43,437 bases of DNA from Candidatus Woesearchaeota archaeon (GTDB taxonomy: Archaea; Nanobdellota; Nanobdellia; Woesearchaeales; UBA10216): assembly GCA_016192945.1 (NCBI GenBank), contig JACPTE010000022.1:1-43437 (forward strand). The letters run 5' to 3'. The stretch's first letter is position 1; every line of letters starts with the position of its first letter. Under the pieces are notes generated by a model. The model was not told the origin of the DNA. It searched no databases and was given only the letters and a program-made list of their open reading frames with translations. Below are positions 19,435 through 28,127 of this stretch, piece after piece. The translations under genes and the position numbers were made by a program.

Positions 19435-20235
19435 ATGAAGAAGAAGATAAGCATAACCATAGACGAGAAAGCGCTCCAGGAGATAGACGCCACAATAGAC
19501 AACCTTTACATCAGGAACAGGTCGCAGGCAATAGAATTCCTCGTGAAAAGCTCGCTCGGGGAAAGGAAAACCGCAGTAATACTGGCCGGAGGAAAGGAAG
19601 AGGAGCTTGAGATAGGCGCTGGAGAATACAGCGTGACTGCCAGGATAAAAAACTCCACAGTTGTTGAGAGGGCTGTAAAAAAGCTCAGGGAGAACGGATT
19701 CAAGGACATGTACATAATCGCAAGGCATAATGTGCTCACGCAAATATTCAACGTGCTAAAGGACGGGAGCGGCTACAGCGTAAAGATAAACTACATTGAG
19801 GAGAAGTCATCCAGGGGAACTGCCTCATCATTGAAGCTTGTCAAGGGAAAAATAAGCTCCAGCTTCCTGATTGTCTATGGGGACATAGTATTTGACAAAA
19901 TAAACCTTGAGGAGCTCTGGAACCAGCACGTGAAAAACAGCGCTGTAGCCACAATAGTGCTGACAACATCAGCAAAACCGCAGGAAAAGGGAACAGTGAA
20001 GATGGAGGGGAACAAAATACTGGACTTCATACAGAAGCCGAAGCAATCAGACATATACCTCGTGTTTTCCCCCATAATAGCCGCAGAGCCTGAGCTGCTT
20101 GAACAGGATGGAGACAGCCTGGAATATGACATATTCCCAAAACTCGCGGAAAAAGGGCTGATGCGGGGGCACATAAGCTCTGAAAAAGAGATTCACATAC
20201 ACACCAAGGAAGACCTGAGAGAATTCAACAAGTGA
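19435..20235 (+). CDS. ribbon-helix-helix domain fused to sugar nucleotidyltransferase, paralog
   Basis: KKKISITIDEKALQEIDATIDNLYIRNRSQAIEFLVKSSLGERKTAVILAGGKEEELEIGAGEYSVTARIKNSTVVE... Confidence 0.85.
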   Translation: MKKKISITIDEKALQEIDATIDNLYIRNRSQAIEFLVKSSLGERKTAVILAGGKEEELEIGAGEYSVTARIKNSTVVERAVKKLRENGFKDMYIIARHNVLTQIFNVLKDGSGYSVKINYIEEKSSRGTASSLKLVKGKISSSFLIVYGDIVFDKINLEELWNQHVKNSAVATIVLTTSAKPQEKGTVKMEGNKILDFIQKPKQSDIYLVFSPIIAAEPELLEQDGDSLEYDIFPKLAEKGLMRGHISSEKEIHIHTKEDLREFNK

Positions 20236-20240
20236 GGTGA

Positions 20241-20864
20241 ATGATGGAAACCGTGCAGGCAATTGCAGCAGGAGCTGTGGCAGCAGGCATACTGCTTGCT
20301 GCAGTGCTTTTACTGAAGGGAAAAGGAAGGAAACCCAAAAGAATAATTGATCCCCAAATAGCAGGGGAGCTGTTCAGCAGCACGCACTGGAGCATAATAT
20401 GGGTTCCAGCCAGGCTATATGTCGGATACACATGGCTGGCAGCAGGTCTTGAAAAAACAATAACCAGCAGCTGGCTCTCAGGCGATGCCATCAGGGGATT
20501 CTTCAGCCACGCACTAAGCACAACAGCAGGGAAACCGGCAATATCATACGGCTTTTACAGGAGCTTCATACAGGCCATTTTTGACTCAGGGCAATTTCAG
20601 CTGTTCGCAGCAATGATAATGGCAGCAGAAATAATCATAGGGGTATGCCTTATCCTCGGGGCTTTCACAGGAATAGCTGCGTTCATCGGAGGCTTCATGA
20701 ACTGGAACTTCATGATGGCAGGCACTGCAAGCATCAATCCCCTGATGTTCCTGTTCAGCGTACTCCTGATAATGGCATGGAAAACAGCAGGCTACACAGG
20801 CCTGGACAGGTGGCTGCTCCCGAAGATTGGAACGCCATGGCAGAAGAATATTGGAAAAGGATAA
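20241..20864 (+). CDS. DoxX/DoxD-like membrane protein
   Basis: ARLYVGYTWLAAGLEKTI, multiple TMs, GGFMNWNFMMAGTASINPLMF. Confidence 0.75.
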   Translation: MMETVQAIAAGAVAAGILLAAVLLLKGKGRKPKRIIDPQIAGELFSSTHWSIIWVPARLYVGYTWLAAGLEKTITSSWLSGDAIRGFFSHALSTTAGKPAISYGFYRSFIQAIFDSGQFQLFAAMIMAAEIIIGVCLILGAFTGIAAFIGGFMNWNFMMAGTASINPLMFLFSVLLIMAWKTAGYTGLDRWLLPKIGTPWQKNIGKG

Positions 20865-20880
20865 GGATTTTTTAAAAAAG

Positions 20881-20999
20881 TGATGAACAGCGAACTCGGG
20901 TTCCCGCACAAAGTGCAGTACAATCGAGAACGTGCGCCTGCTTAGCTGCTGAGTTCGGGATGGGATCAGGCGTTTCCAGGCGGCCATGGCCGTTCATCA
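20881..20999 (-). rRNA. rrf: 5S ribosomal RNA
   Basis: Reverse strand TGATGAACGGCCATGGCCGCCTGGAAACGCCTGATCCCATCCCGAACTCAGCAGCTAAGC...; complementary termini; TATA box tttataaa about 25-30 nt upstream. Confidence 0.95.
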
Positions 21000-21097
21000 G
21001 GAATATGGAAAACCTGCCTGTTTATAAATTTAACCGTAAAAAAAATGTTTGCCGCTTACTAAAAAGAATTAAATAGAACTCGCCCCATAACAGTTCC

Positions 21098-21622
21098 ATG
21101 TTCATCAGAACCAAGAAGATAAAAGGGAAGGACTACGGCTATCTTGTCAATAACAGCTGGACAGAGAAAGGGGCCAGGCAGAAAGTAGCCTGCTATCTTG
21201 GAAAGGTCCACAAGCCGGAAAGAATACGGAATAAAACGCTGAAGGAGTTCCTGGCTGTTGAGAACCTTGCAGAGTATTTTGACAGCAAGGAATACAAGGA
21301 AATAATCGGCAGCCTCATCAGATTGGAGCTGCACAACCACAATGTGGATGATTTTTTTTTTGTAGACGGAAACATGGTTAAAACCCTGTCAGGAAAAGAG
21401 GCATTGATCCAGGCAAACCAGGGATTCATATGCTCAGGAACTCTAAAGCAGCTTCACGAATATAACGGGGAAAACGATGACGGATACGCGCTTGCCAGCC
21501 TCGTCACAGCAGCAGGATTGAATGTGGAAAAGGATATTTTCGTGCTGCTGTTTGAAAAGGCAAAATCATCAGCAAACTCGGCAACAGGCGGACAGCAGAG
21601 CAAGGAAGAGTTCTATTATTAG
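21098..21622 (+). CDS. conserved hypothetical protein
   Basis: MFIRTKKIKGKDYGYLVNNSWTEKGARQKVACYLGKV...; no firm family. Confidence 0.6.
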   Translation: MFIRTKKIKGKDYGYLVNNSWTEKGARQKVACYLGKVHKPERIRNKTLKEFLAVENLAEYFDSKEYKEIIGSLIRLELHNHNVDDFFFVDGNMVKTLSGKEALIQANQGFICSGTLKQLHEYNGENDDGYALASLVTAAGLNVEKDIFVLLFEKAKSSANSATGGQQSKEEFYY

Positions 21623-21627
21623 CTTTA

Positions 21628-22746
21628 TCAGCACAACTCAACAACAACCCTTCCTGCGGACTCATCAACCTCCTTCACTACAGCATGGCCCTTCAGCCTT
21701 TCCTTAATCTCCTTCCAGCCAAACTTTTTCCTTGCCTTGTTGAGCTCAACTATGATTTCCCTAACGACAGCGTAATTATGATAGATGGCATCTGCTTTTG
21801 CAGTGTTCTCTGCAATGTCCCTTTCTATCTGCCCAATCATCTCCTCCTGCTCGGAGATTATGCGCCGAATGACTGCCTCCTTCCTATCAAGAGAAGATGG
21901 CTCCCTGAACTCGTGAGAATAATAATAGTCCAGCGCCTTGCTGAATGAGCCAAAGGGCTTCCTGCCATAACTTCTGTAGAACTCCAGCCCGAATGGGACC
22001 ACGTTCACTGCATCGCTGCCATCATAAGCAACCTGGGGCTCAATTTTCATGCCAACAATCCGCCTTATGGCGCCCTCAATGGATTTTGCCTCGCCTTCAT
22101 CAACAAGCTGAGGCCTCTTGAGCTTGTCAACAGAGGAAAGGATGCAAACCTCCTCTGCATAGACCCCGCCCAATCCCAAGTCCATTGCCAGCGACTTTAC
22201 AACAGAATCCCTTGAAGATGAGCCAAGCATGCCGGCAAGCTGCACATGGCTGATTTCATAAAAATCGTGCTTCTTCTTCGGAAACCCGTATGCGCTTCCA
22301 GGAACTATTTTTCGGTCACTCCAAAGCTGCCTCTCTGCAACAGCAATAATAGAGTAATCGCCCCTGCAAAGGACTATGTTGCCCTTGCTGAAGAGCTCAA
22401 AAATCAGAAAATAATCCTCGCCAGCTCTTGAAAAGGCCATTTCAATTATGCGCTCACTCTTAAGCTGCCTCACATCCTCAAGCCTGCTATTCTCAAGGTA
22501 CTTCCTCAACTGAAGGCACAGGTTAGGGGGCTTTTCAGGGAAATCAAAGTCCTGCTCTGTGGCAAACAGGGCTGTAGGAGCCATTACTCTCACTTTTATT
22601 TTGCCAGAATTGGGCTTATGAAGCTGCAATACTACATCTTTTGCCTTCAGCTGGTAAATCTTGTCTATTTTAGCCCCTACAAGCTGCTTAAACTCACGCA
22701 CTATTACCCCAACCTCTATGCTGGACAGCTCACTTTTCATAGCCAA
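21628..22746 (-). CDS. NFACT-family protein (Rqc2/FbpA-like), short form
   Basis: MKSELSSIEVGVIVREFKQLVGAKIDKIYQLKAKDVVLQL...; coiled coil then ends ..AGRVVVELC without a downstream NFACT-R region. Confidence 0.85.
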   Translation of the reverse strand: MAMKSELSSIEVGVIVREFKQLVGAKIDKIYQLKAKDVVLQLHKPNSGKIKVRVMAPTALFATEQDFDFPEKPPNLCLQLRKYLENSRLEDVRQLKSERIIEMAFSRAGEDYFLIFELFSKGNIVLCRGDYSIIAVAERQLWSDRKIVPGSAYGFPKKKHDFYEISHVQLAGMLGSSSRDSVVKSLAMDLGLGGVYAEEVCILSSVDKLKRPQLVDEGEAKSIEGAIRRIVGMKIEPQVAYDGSDAVNVVPFGLEFYRSYGRKPFGSFSKALDYYYSHEFREPSSLDRKEAVIRRIISEQEEMIGQIERDIAENTAKADAIYHNYAVVREIIVELNKARKKFGWKEIKERLKGHAVVKEVDESAGRVVVELC

Positions 22747-22904
22747 GAGCCTATAGAAACCAGTATAAAAGGCTTATGCTACTGATGGTGCCTAACTGAG
22801 TGGGGGTTGTTTCAGTAGCTTCAATCACTACAACCCTCACTTTTCACTAATACGCATCGGGAAGGCAAAATTATATAAACAACCAACTCCGATGTAACCG
22901 GAAA

Positions 22905-23297
22905 ATGTTCGGGATTTTAAGATTTCTAAGGCAGGATGAAGGGAGGTGGAGCGAGCTTGACAAGGCCCTTGAGTCTGCCTTTGGCAGGGTCAGGGCTGAA
23001 ACCAGGAACATATATGCGTGGATAAAATACCTCAGGGAAAAGGACATACAGAACGATGTCAGGCAGGACAATGCCAACAGGGAATTAGGGGAGCACAAGG
23101 CGCTCATAAAAACAATGCAGATGGAAATCGCAATGCTCAAGGAAGAGGTAAAAAACATCCAGAGAAATAGCACTAAAATCAGTCCGTTTCCGGACCAAAT
23201 CCGGACCAAATCCGGACTAAAAAGCGGACTGATTTCAAGATTGGTTTCGCAGTTGATTTTTTATCTGTTGCGCAAGGCTTTTTCCAGCTTTTCTTGA
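22905..23297 (+). CDS. hypothetical coiled-coil protein
   Basis: 130-aa ORF, coiled coil HKALIKTMQMEIAMLKEEVKNIQRN; 3' end overlaps the convergent kinase gene. Confidence 0.55.
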   Translation: MFGILRFLRQDEGRWSELDKALESAFGRVRAETRNIYAWIKYLREKDIQNDVRQDNANRELGEHKALIKTMQMEIAMLKEEVKNIQRNSTKISPFPDQIRTKSGLKSGLISRLVSQLIFYLLRKAFSSFS

Positions 23298-23741
23298 TGT
23301 GTCTGCAACGACAACCTTGTGGCCAAGCTCTTCTGCCTCAACAAGGCAGGTGTCAAAGATTTCAGCATCCAGGTTTTCCCGCACCTTGGCGGCAGGGTAT
23401 CTGCGAGCCTCAAGACGCCTTTTAAGGGCATTAAGGCTGCATTTGGTGACTACGCACAAATCTGCATATCTGGCAGGCAAAAAGTGAGACATATGGGAGT
23501 CTATAACAAGACCATTGGGCGAGTTCTTTGAGGCTTTTTGGGCCCTGATAAGGGCAAGAATGGAAGAGCTAAATTTTCTCCTGTCAACTATTAAAGTTCG
23601 TCTTATCTTATCGTATCCCTCACTTACCTGCTTAGCGATTTTGATGCCATCAATATACCTGTAATGAAGCAAAAGTGAGAGTTCTTTGGCTAAGAATGTC
23701 TTTCCTGTTCCAGGAGTCCCTGTTACTAAAATAATCTTCAT
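23235..23741 (-). CDS. adenylate kinase-like P-loop nucleotide kinase (Fap7/AK6 type)
   Basis: MKIILVTGTPGTGKTFLAKELSLLLHYRYIDG Walker A; VIDSHMSHFLPARYADLCVV. Confidence 0.85.
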   Translation of the reverse strand: MKIILVTGTPGTGKTFLAKELSLLLHYRYIDGIKIAKQVSEGYDKIRRTLIVDRRKFSSSILALIRAQKASKNSPNGLVIDSHMSHFLPARYADLCVVTKCSLNALKRRLEARRYPAAKVRENLDAEIFDTCLVEAEELGHKVVVADTSRKAGKSLAQQIKNQLRNQS

Positions 23742-23892
23742 CAGCAGTTCAGCTCACACATATAGCGGTTTTAGGCACCATTAACAAAAGTGAGTCTTAA
23801 ACTAAAAAAGTTCGTTTATTCTTATTATTATGATTTCAACTAAACTTGCAATTATGGTTAAGTATATAAATATTGCATCATATTCTGATTGA

Positions 23893-24359
23893 ATGGCCAA
23901 AAAGGAGAACACATTCCTGCTATTATCCCTTGAAGAGGAGAAGGCAAAGAAGCTTGCAACTGTAATAAGCAATGAGGTTTGCAGAAGGCTGCTTGACTGC
24001 CTGGCCAAGAAGGAAGCCACTGAAACAGAACTATCAAGGGAGCTGAACATACCAATATCAACTATCACATAATAATAGCCCCGAAAACAACCGAAAGCCT
24101 GGCAAACAAGCTGAAGAGTATACTTCCAGTATTTGCAATAGTCTCTGTTGCGGGGATTATAATACAGCTAACAACAAGCAGCATGCAAAGCACCGTTGTA
24201 GAGGAGGCCAAAGCCCCAATTATTTACTCAGCATTATTGAATGACTCTGCAAAATACGTATATGTGCAGCCTGACATAGCATTGTGGTTCGCAATAGGCG
24301 CCCTGTTCGCACTGGTAGTCTACCTTTCTTATGACATCCTCAAGGAAAGGCTTAAATAA
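23893..24359 (+). pseudogene. winged-helix membrane regulator with internal frameshifting deletion
   Basis: N-part MAKKENTFLLLSLEEEKAKKLATVISNEVCRRLLDCLAKKEATETELSRELNIPISTIT* then, in another frame, IIIAPKTTESLANKLKSILPVFAIVSVAGIIIQLT...ALVVYLSYDILKERLK*. Confidence 0.7.
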
Positions 24360-24380
24360 GCCCAAGACAAAAGGAGCTGA

Positions 24381-24734
24381 ATGGGAAAAAAAGAGGCAAT
24401 CCTTTTAATAGCATTGGTTTCTGCCCTGTTAATAGGCTGCGCCAAACAGGCCCCTGAAAAAAACATAAGCATAGAAAACCAAAAAGAAAAGAGCACGGAA
24501 ACACTTAACAGATATTTCTCAGGGATTGACTACTCCTGCAAAACATCATCTGACTGCACAATAAAAGATGTCAGGAACTGCTGCGGCTACTACCCCCAAT
24601 GCGTGAACAAGGGGGCAAAAACCGAGCCTGAGCTGGTAAACAGCATGTGCGCAATGGAAGGGGCTGTAAGCATCTGCGGCTTCAAGAGCATTTCAAAGTG
24701 CGAGTGCATAAGCAACAGGTGCGAGGGCAATTAG
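24381..24734 (+). CDS. cysteine-rich lipoprotein
   Basis: Signal peptide with lipobox-like LLIGCAKQ; many Cys residues. Confidence 0.65.
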   Translation: MGKKEAILLIALVSALLIGCAKQAPEKNISIENQKEKSTETLNRYFSGIDYSCKTSSDCTIKDVRNCCGYYPQCVNKGAKTEPELVNSMCAMEGAVSICGFKSISKCECISNRCEGN

Positions 24735-24831
24735 ATTTTTCAGCCAGCATAGACAGCATAACTTCAAACAAGCTTGAAGCCTACTCGCACATATAAATAA
24801 AAGCCTGCATTACCACTAAAATGGTGATTAC

Positions 24832-26925
24832 ATGGATGAAAAACTAATAATGGCATTGATTGTGGTTGCAGCCACATTTGGGGTGCTTGTAGCAACCCTT
24901 AATCAAGGGCCTGGAACTACAGAAGGTCCTGAACTGAAAAAGTTCAGCTCAGAGGCAGAGCTTATGGAATACGTGCAGAAAAACCAGGAACAGCCAAGCT
25001 ACTACGGGTTATATAGCGACAGGCGAATGCTGACCAAAATGAACTCTATTAGTTCAACATCAGCCCCATCATCAACGAGCCTTGAATCAGCAGGGGGCTC
25101 AAGCAGTTTTTCAACAACCAACATCCAGGTCCAGGGCGTTGATGAGGCAGACATTGTAAAGAACGACGGGAAATACATCTACACAATAAGCGGCAACAGG
25201 CTGGTAATTGCAGAGGCATACCCTGCAGAGCAAGCCAGGATAGTTTCTGAGACAGAACTTAACGGAACTCCAACACAGATATTCTTAAACAAGAACAGGC
25301 TTGTTGTTTTCGGAAATTATTATGAGTCATACACTTACATCAAGGTATTTGACATAACAGACAGGGAAAAGCCAAAAGAGTCAAGGAACATTGTCCTGAG
25401 CGGAAACTACTATGACTCCAGAATGATAGGAGACTATGTTTACGCTGTTGTCAACATGCCTGCCTACTACTACAACAAAGAACCGATACTCCTGCCATTC
25501 ATAAGCGAAAACGGCAAGGAAACAAGAATACAGGCAGAGGGAATATACTATTTTGACTTCCCTGACTACAGCTACAACTTCATAAACATCCTGTCTGTCA
25601 ACTCGCAGAATGACGATGAGAATTACAACAGCAGGACTTTCCTTGCAGGAAACACCCAGAACATGTATGTTTCAATGGACAGCATATATGTGACATACAC
25701 GAGGATGAACTATATCTACACAATGGACAACATAGTTGACAACGTAATAATGCTGACTGTTCCTGAGAATGTTGCACAACAAATAAATGCGATAAGAAAA
25801 TCCAATGAATCAAACAAGATGCAGCAGATAGAGGAATCCCTCAACAATTACATGAACAGCCTTTCAACAGAAGAAAGGGATGCATTCTCAAAGAAAGCAG
25901 AGCAAAAAATGGCTGAATTTGAGGAAAGGATGGAAAAGGAGATGGAGAAAACAACAATCCACAAGATAGCTATAAGGGACGGGAAAATAGACTACAAAGG
26001 CCAGGGAAGCGTTCCTGGAACAGTGCTGAACCAGTTCTCAATGGACGAGCATAACGGATACTTCAGGATTGCCACAACTACAGGGCACGTCTCAAGATTC
26101 AGGGGAAATGAGCCGCTTTCAAAGAACAACATCTACGTGCTTGACGAAAAGCTCAAGATTTCAGGAATGGTAGAGGACCTTGCGCCAGGAGAGAGGATTT
26201 ACTCAGCAAGGTTCATGGGAGACAGGGCGTACCTTGTCACATTCAGGAAAGTAGACCCCCTCTTTGTAATAGACCTAAAAAACCCTGAAAACCCGAAAGT
26301 GCTTGGAAAGCTGAAGATACCCGGGTATTCGGACTACCTGCACCCATATGACGAGACCCACATAATAGGGCTTGGAAAGGAGGCGCTGGATGCAGAAGAG
26401 CCTGGAGCGCAGTTCGCATGGTACCAGGGAATAAAGCTTGCCCTGTTTGACGTAAGCAACCCTGAAAACCCGAGGGAAGTCGCCAAATACAACATAGGCG
26501 ACAGGGGAACTGACTCTGAAGCGCTATACGAGCACAAGGCATTCCTGTTTGACAGGGAAAAAAACCTGCTTGTGATACCCATAACACTGGCAGAGATTGA
26601 CAGGGCAAAATATGCAGAAGGAGAAGGCAAAGTGCCGCCTGACACATACGGCGAATTCGTATGGCAGGGAGCATACGTACTGAGCCTGGACGCAAATGGC
26701 GGGTTCAAGCTGAAGGGAAAGATAACGCATGTTGAAGATGACAGCCTGGAAAAGAGCGGCTACTATTACAGCTCGCCATACTCTGTCAAGAGAGCGCTAT
26801 ACATTGACAACACCCTCTATACAGTGTCAGACAAGCTCATAAAGGCAAATGACCTTGGCAGCATGGAGGAAACAGCCAGGATAAAGCTTCCTTATCAGGA
26901 GAGCTATAACCGCTATATTGAGTAG
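24832..26925 (+). CDS. secreted beta-propeller domain protein
   Basis: N-terminal TM; VQGVDEADIVKNDGKYIYTISGNRLVI...; repeated blade-like IKVFDITDREKPKE, LFVIDLKNPENPKVLGKLKIPGYSDYLHPYD. Confidence 0.85.
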   Translation: MDEKLIMALIVVAATFGVLVATLNQGPGTTEGPELKKFSSEAELMEYVQKNQEQPSYYGLYSDRRMLTKMNSISSTSAPSSTSLESAGGSSSFSTTNIQVQGVDEADIVKNDGKYIYTISGNRLVIAEAYPAEQARIVSETELNGTPTQIFLNKNRLVVFGNYYESYTYIKVFDITDREKPKESRNIVLSGNYYDSRMIGDYVYAVVNMPAYYYNKEPILLPFISENGKETRIQAEGIYYFDFPDYSYNFINILSVNSQNDDENYNSRTFLAGNTQNMYVSMDSIYVTYTRMNYIYTMDNIVDNVIMLTVPENVAQQINAIRKSNESNKMQQIEESLNNYMNSLSTEERDAFSKKAEQKMAEFEERMEKEMEKTTIHKIAIRDGKIDYKGQGSVPGTVLNQFSMDEHNGYFRIATTTGHVSRFRGNEPLSKNNIYVLDEKLKISGMVEDLAPGERIYSARFMGDRAYLVTFRKVDPLFVIDLKNPENPKVLGKLKIPGYSDYLHPYDETHIIGLGKEALDAEEPGAQFAWYQGIKLALFDVSNPENPREVAKYNIGDRGTDSEALYEHKAFLFDREKNLLVIPITLAEIDRAKYAEGEGKVPPDTYGEFVWQGAYVLSLDANGGFKLKGKITHVEDDSLEKSGYYYSSPYSVKRALYIDNTLYTVSDKLIKANDLGSMEETARIKLPYQESYNRYIE

Positions 26926-26994
26926 TGCTCTTTCTTTTTTTCATTTTCATTCCTCATCAAAAGCATTAAAAAGCCGGATTCCAAGCTAGCAGCC

Positions 26995-27444
26995 ATGAAC
27001 TGCGAGATGTGCGGGACAGCAGCTGCAAATGAGCTTGTGAGGGCAATAGTTGAGGGGACAGAGCTCAACCTCTGCCAAAAATGCAGCAGGTTTGGAAGGG
27101 TGATAGCAAGGCCAAGTCCAGCAAGAATCCCTGAGAAAATGAGCCCCCCCAGAACAGAGCCAGAGCTTTTAATAATCCCAAACTATGCGAGAGTGATAAG
27201 GCAAAAGCGTGAGCAAATGGGGCTCAGCCAGAAGGAATTCGCGCAAAAAATCGCAGAGAAGGAATCATTCATACACCAGATGGAGACAGGCTCTGCTGAG
27301 CCGGGCATTGAGCTCGCCAGAAAACTGGAACAATTCCTGAAAGAGAAGCTCATCACCCAAGCAGATGATGGGGGAATCAGGCTTTCCAAGCCCAAAAAAG
27401 AGGAGCTGACACTAGGGGACTTCGTAAAAGTCAGGAAACGATGA
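26995..27444 (+). CDS. archaeal multiprotein bridging factor 1 (aMBF1): Zn ribbon + XRE HTH
   Basis: CEMCG...CQKCS and YARVIRQKREQMGLSQKEFAQKIAEKESFIHQMETG. Confidence 0.92.
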   Translation: MNCEMCGTAAANELVRAIVEGTELNLCQKCSRFGRVIARPSPARIPEKMSPPRTEPELLIIPNYARVIRQKREQMGLSQKEFAQKIAEKESFIHQMETGSAEPGIELARKLEQFLKEKLITQADDGGIRLSKPKKEELTLGDFVKVRKR

Positions 27445-28127
27445 GCTATTCCAATACAACCATAATAATCCCAACCCTGAACGAAGCCAAGAGCATAGGC
27501 AAGCTTCTGGACCTCATAACAGGAAAGTATCCTGGCATAAATGTAATAGTAGCTGACGACGGAAGCAGGGACTGCACTCAGGAAACAGTGAAAAGCCGCT
27601 CAAAAAAGAACAAAAGAATACTGCTTCTTGACAGGGCAGGCAATCCTGCAAAGGGGCTGACTGCAAGCGTGATAGATGCTGCAAAGCTGGCCACAACTGA
27701 ATATATTGTTGTTATGGATGGAGACCTGCAGCACCCCTCTGAAAAAATCAGGGAGATACATGAAATGCTGAAGAAAAATGACATTGTTGGCGCTGCAAGG
27801 AAAAAAGTCCTTGTGAAATGGCCATTGAACAGAAGGCTGATATCAGCAGCAGCAACACTCCTGGCAAAAGCGAGGCTGGGAAGAAACGTAAGCGACCCCC
27901 TGTCAGGCTTCTTCGGCATAAAAACAGGCATATTCAAGCACATACTGGCTAAAAACGAGGGAAGATTTGAAAAGAATGGCTACAAAGTGTTCTTTGAAAT
28001 ACTCAAGTACGCCCCAAAAAGCGCGACTTTCTGCGAAGTCAATTATGACTTCGGGCTGAGGAAGGGAGGGGAGTCAAAGATAAACTCAGGGCACATGATG
28101 GCATTCCTGAAATCGCTGTTCAAGTAG
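27441..28127 (+). CDS. GT2 glycosyltransferase, dolichol-phosphate mannosyltransferase-like
   Basis: TTIIIPTLNEAKSIGKLLD... VIVADDGSRDCTQE... VVMDGDLQHPSE. Confidence 0.92.
   Translation: MSYSNTTIIIPTLNEAKSIGKLLDLITGKYPGINVIVADDGSRDCTQETVKSRSKKNKRILLLDRAGNPAKGLTASVIDAAKLATTEYIVVMDGDLQHPSEKIREIHEMLKKNDIVGAARKKVLVKWPLNRRLISAAATLLAKARLGRNVSDPLSGFFGIKTGIFKHILAKNEGRFEKNGYKVFFEILKYAPKSATFCEVNYDFGLRKGGESKINSGHMMAFLKSLFK

Noticed and set aside
22830-22850. Hairpin-like gggttgt/acaaccc near 22805-22840 as a regulatory RNA
   Set aside because: Short imperfect stem in an AT-rich intergenic gap; no further support.
22785-23781. 11-bp inverted repeat ATGGTGCCTAA/TTAGGCACCAT flanking the coiled-coil and kinase genes
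   Set aside because: An 11-mer match across about 1 kb is not rare enough, and no transposase or target duplication is seen; insufficient to call a mobile element.
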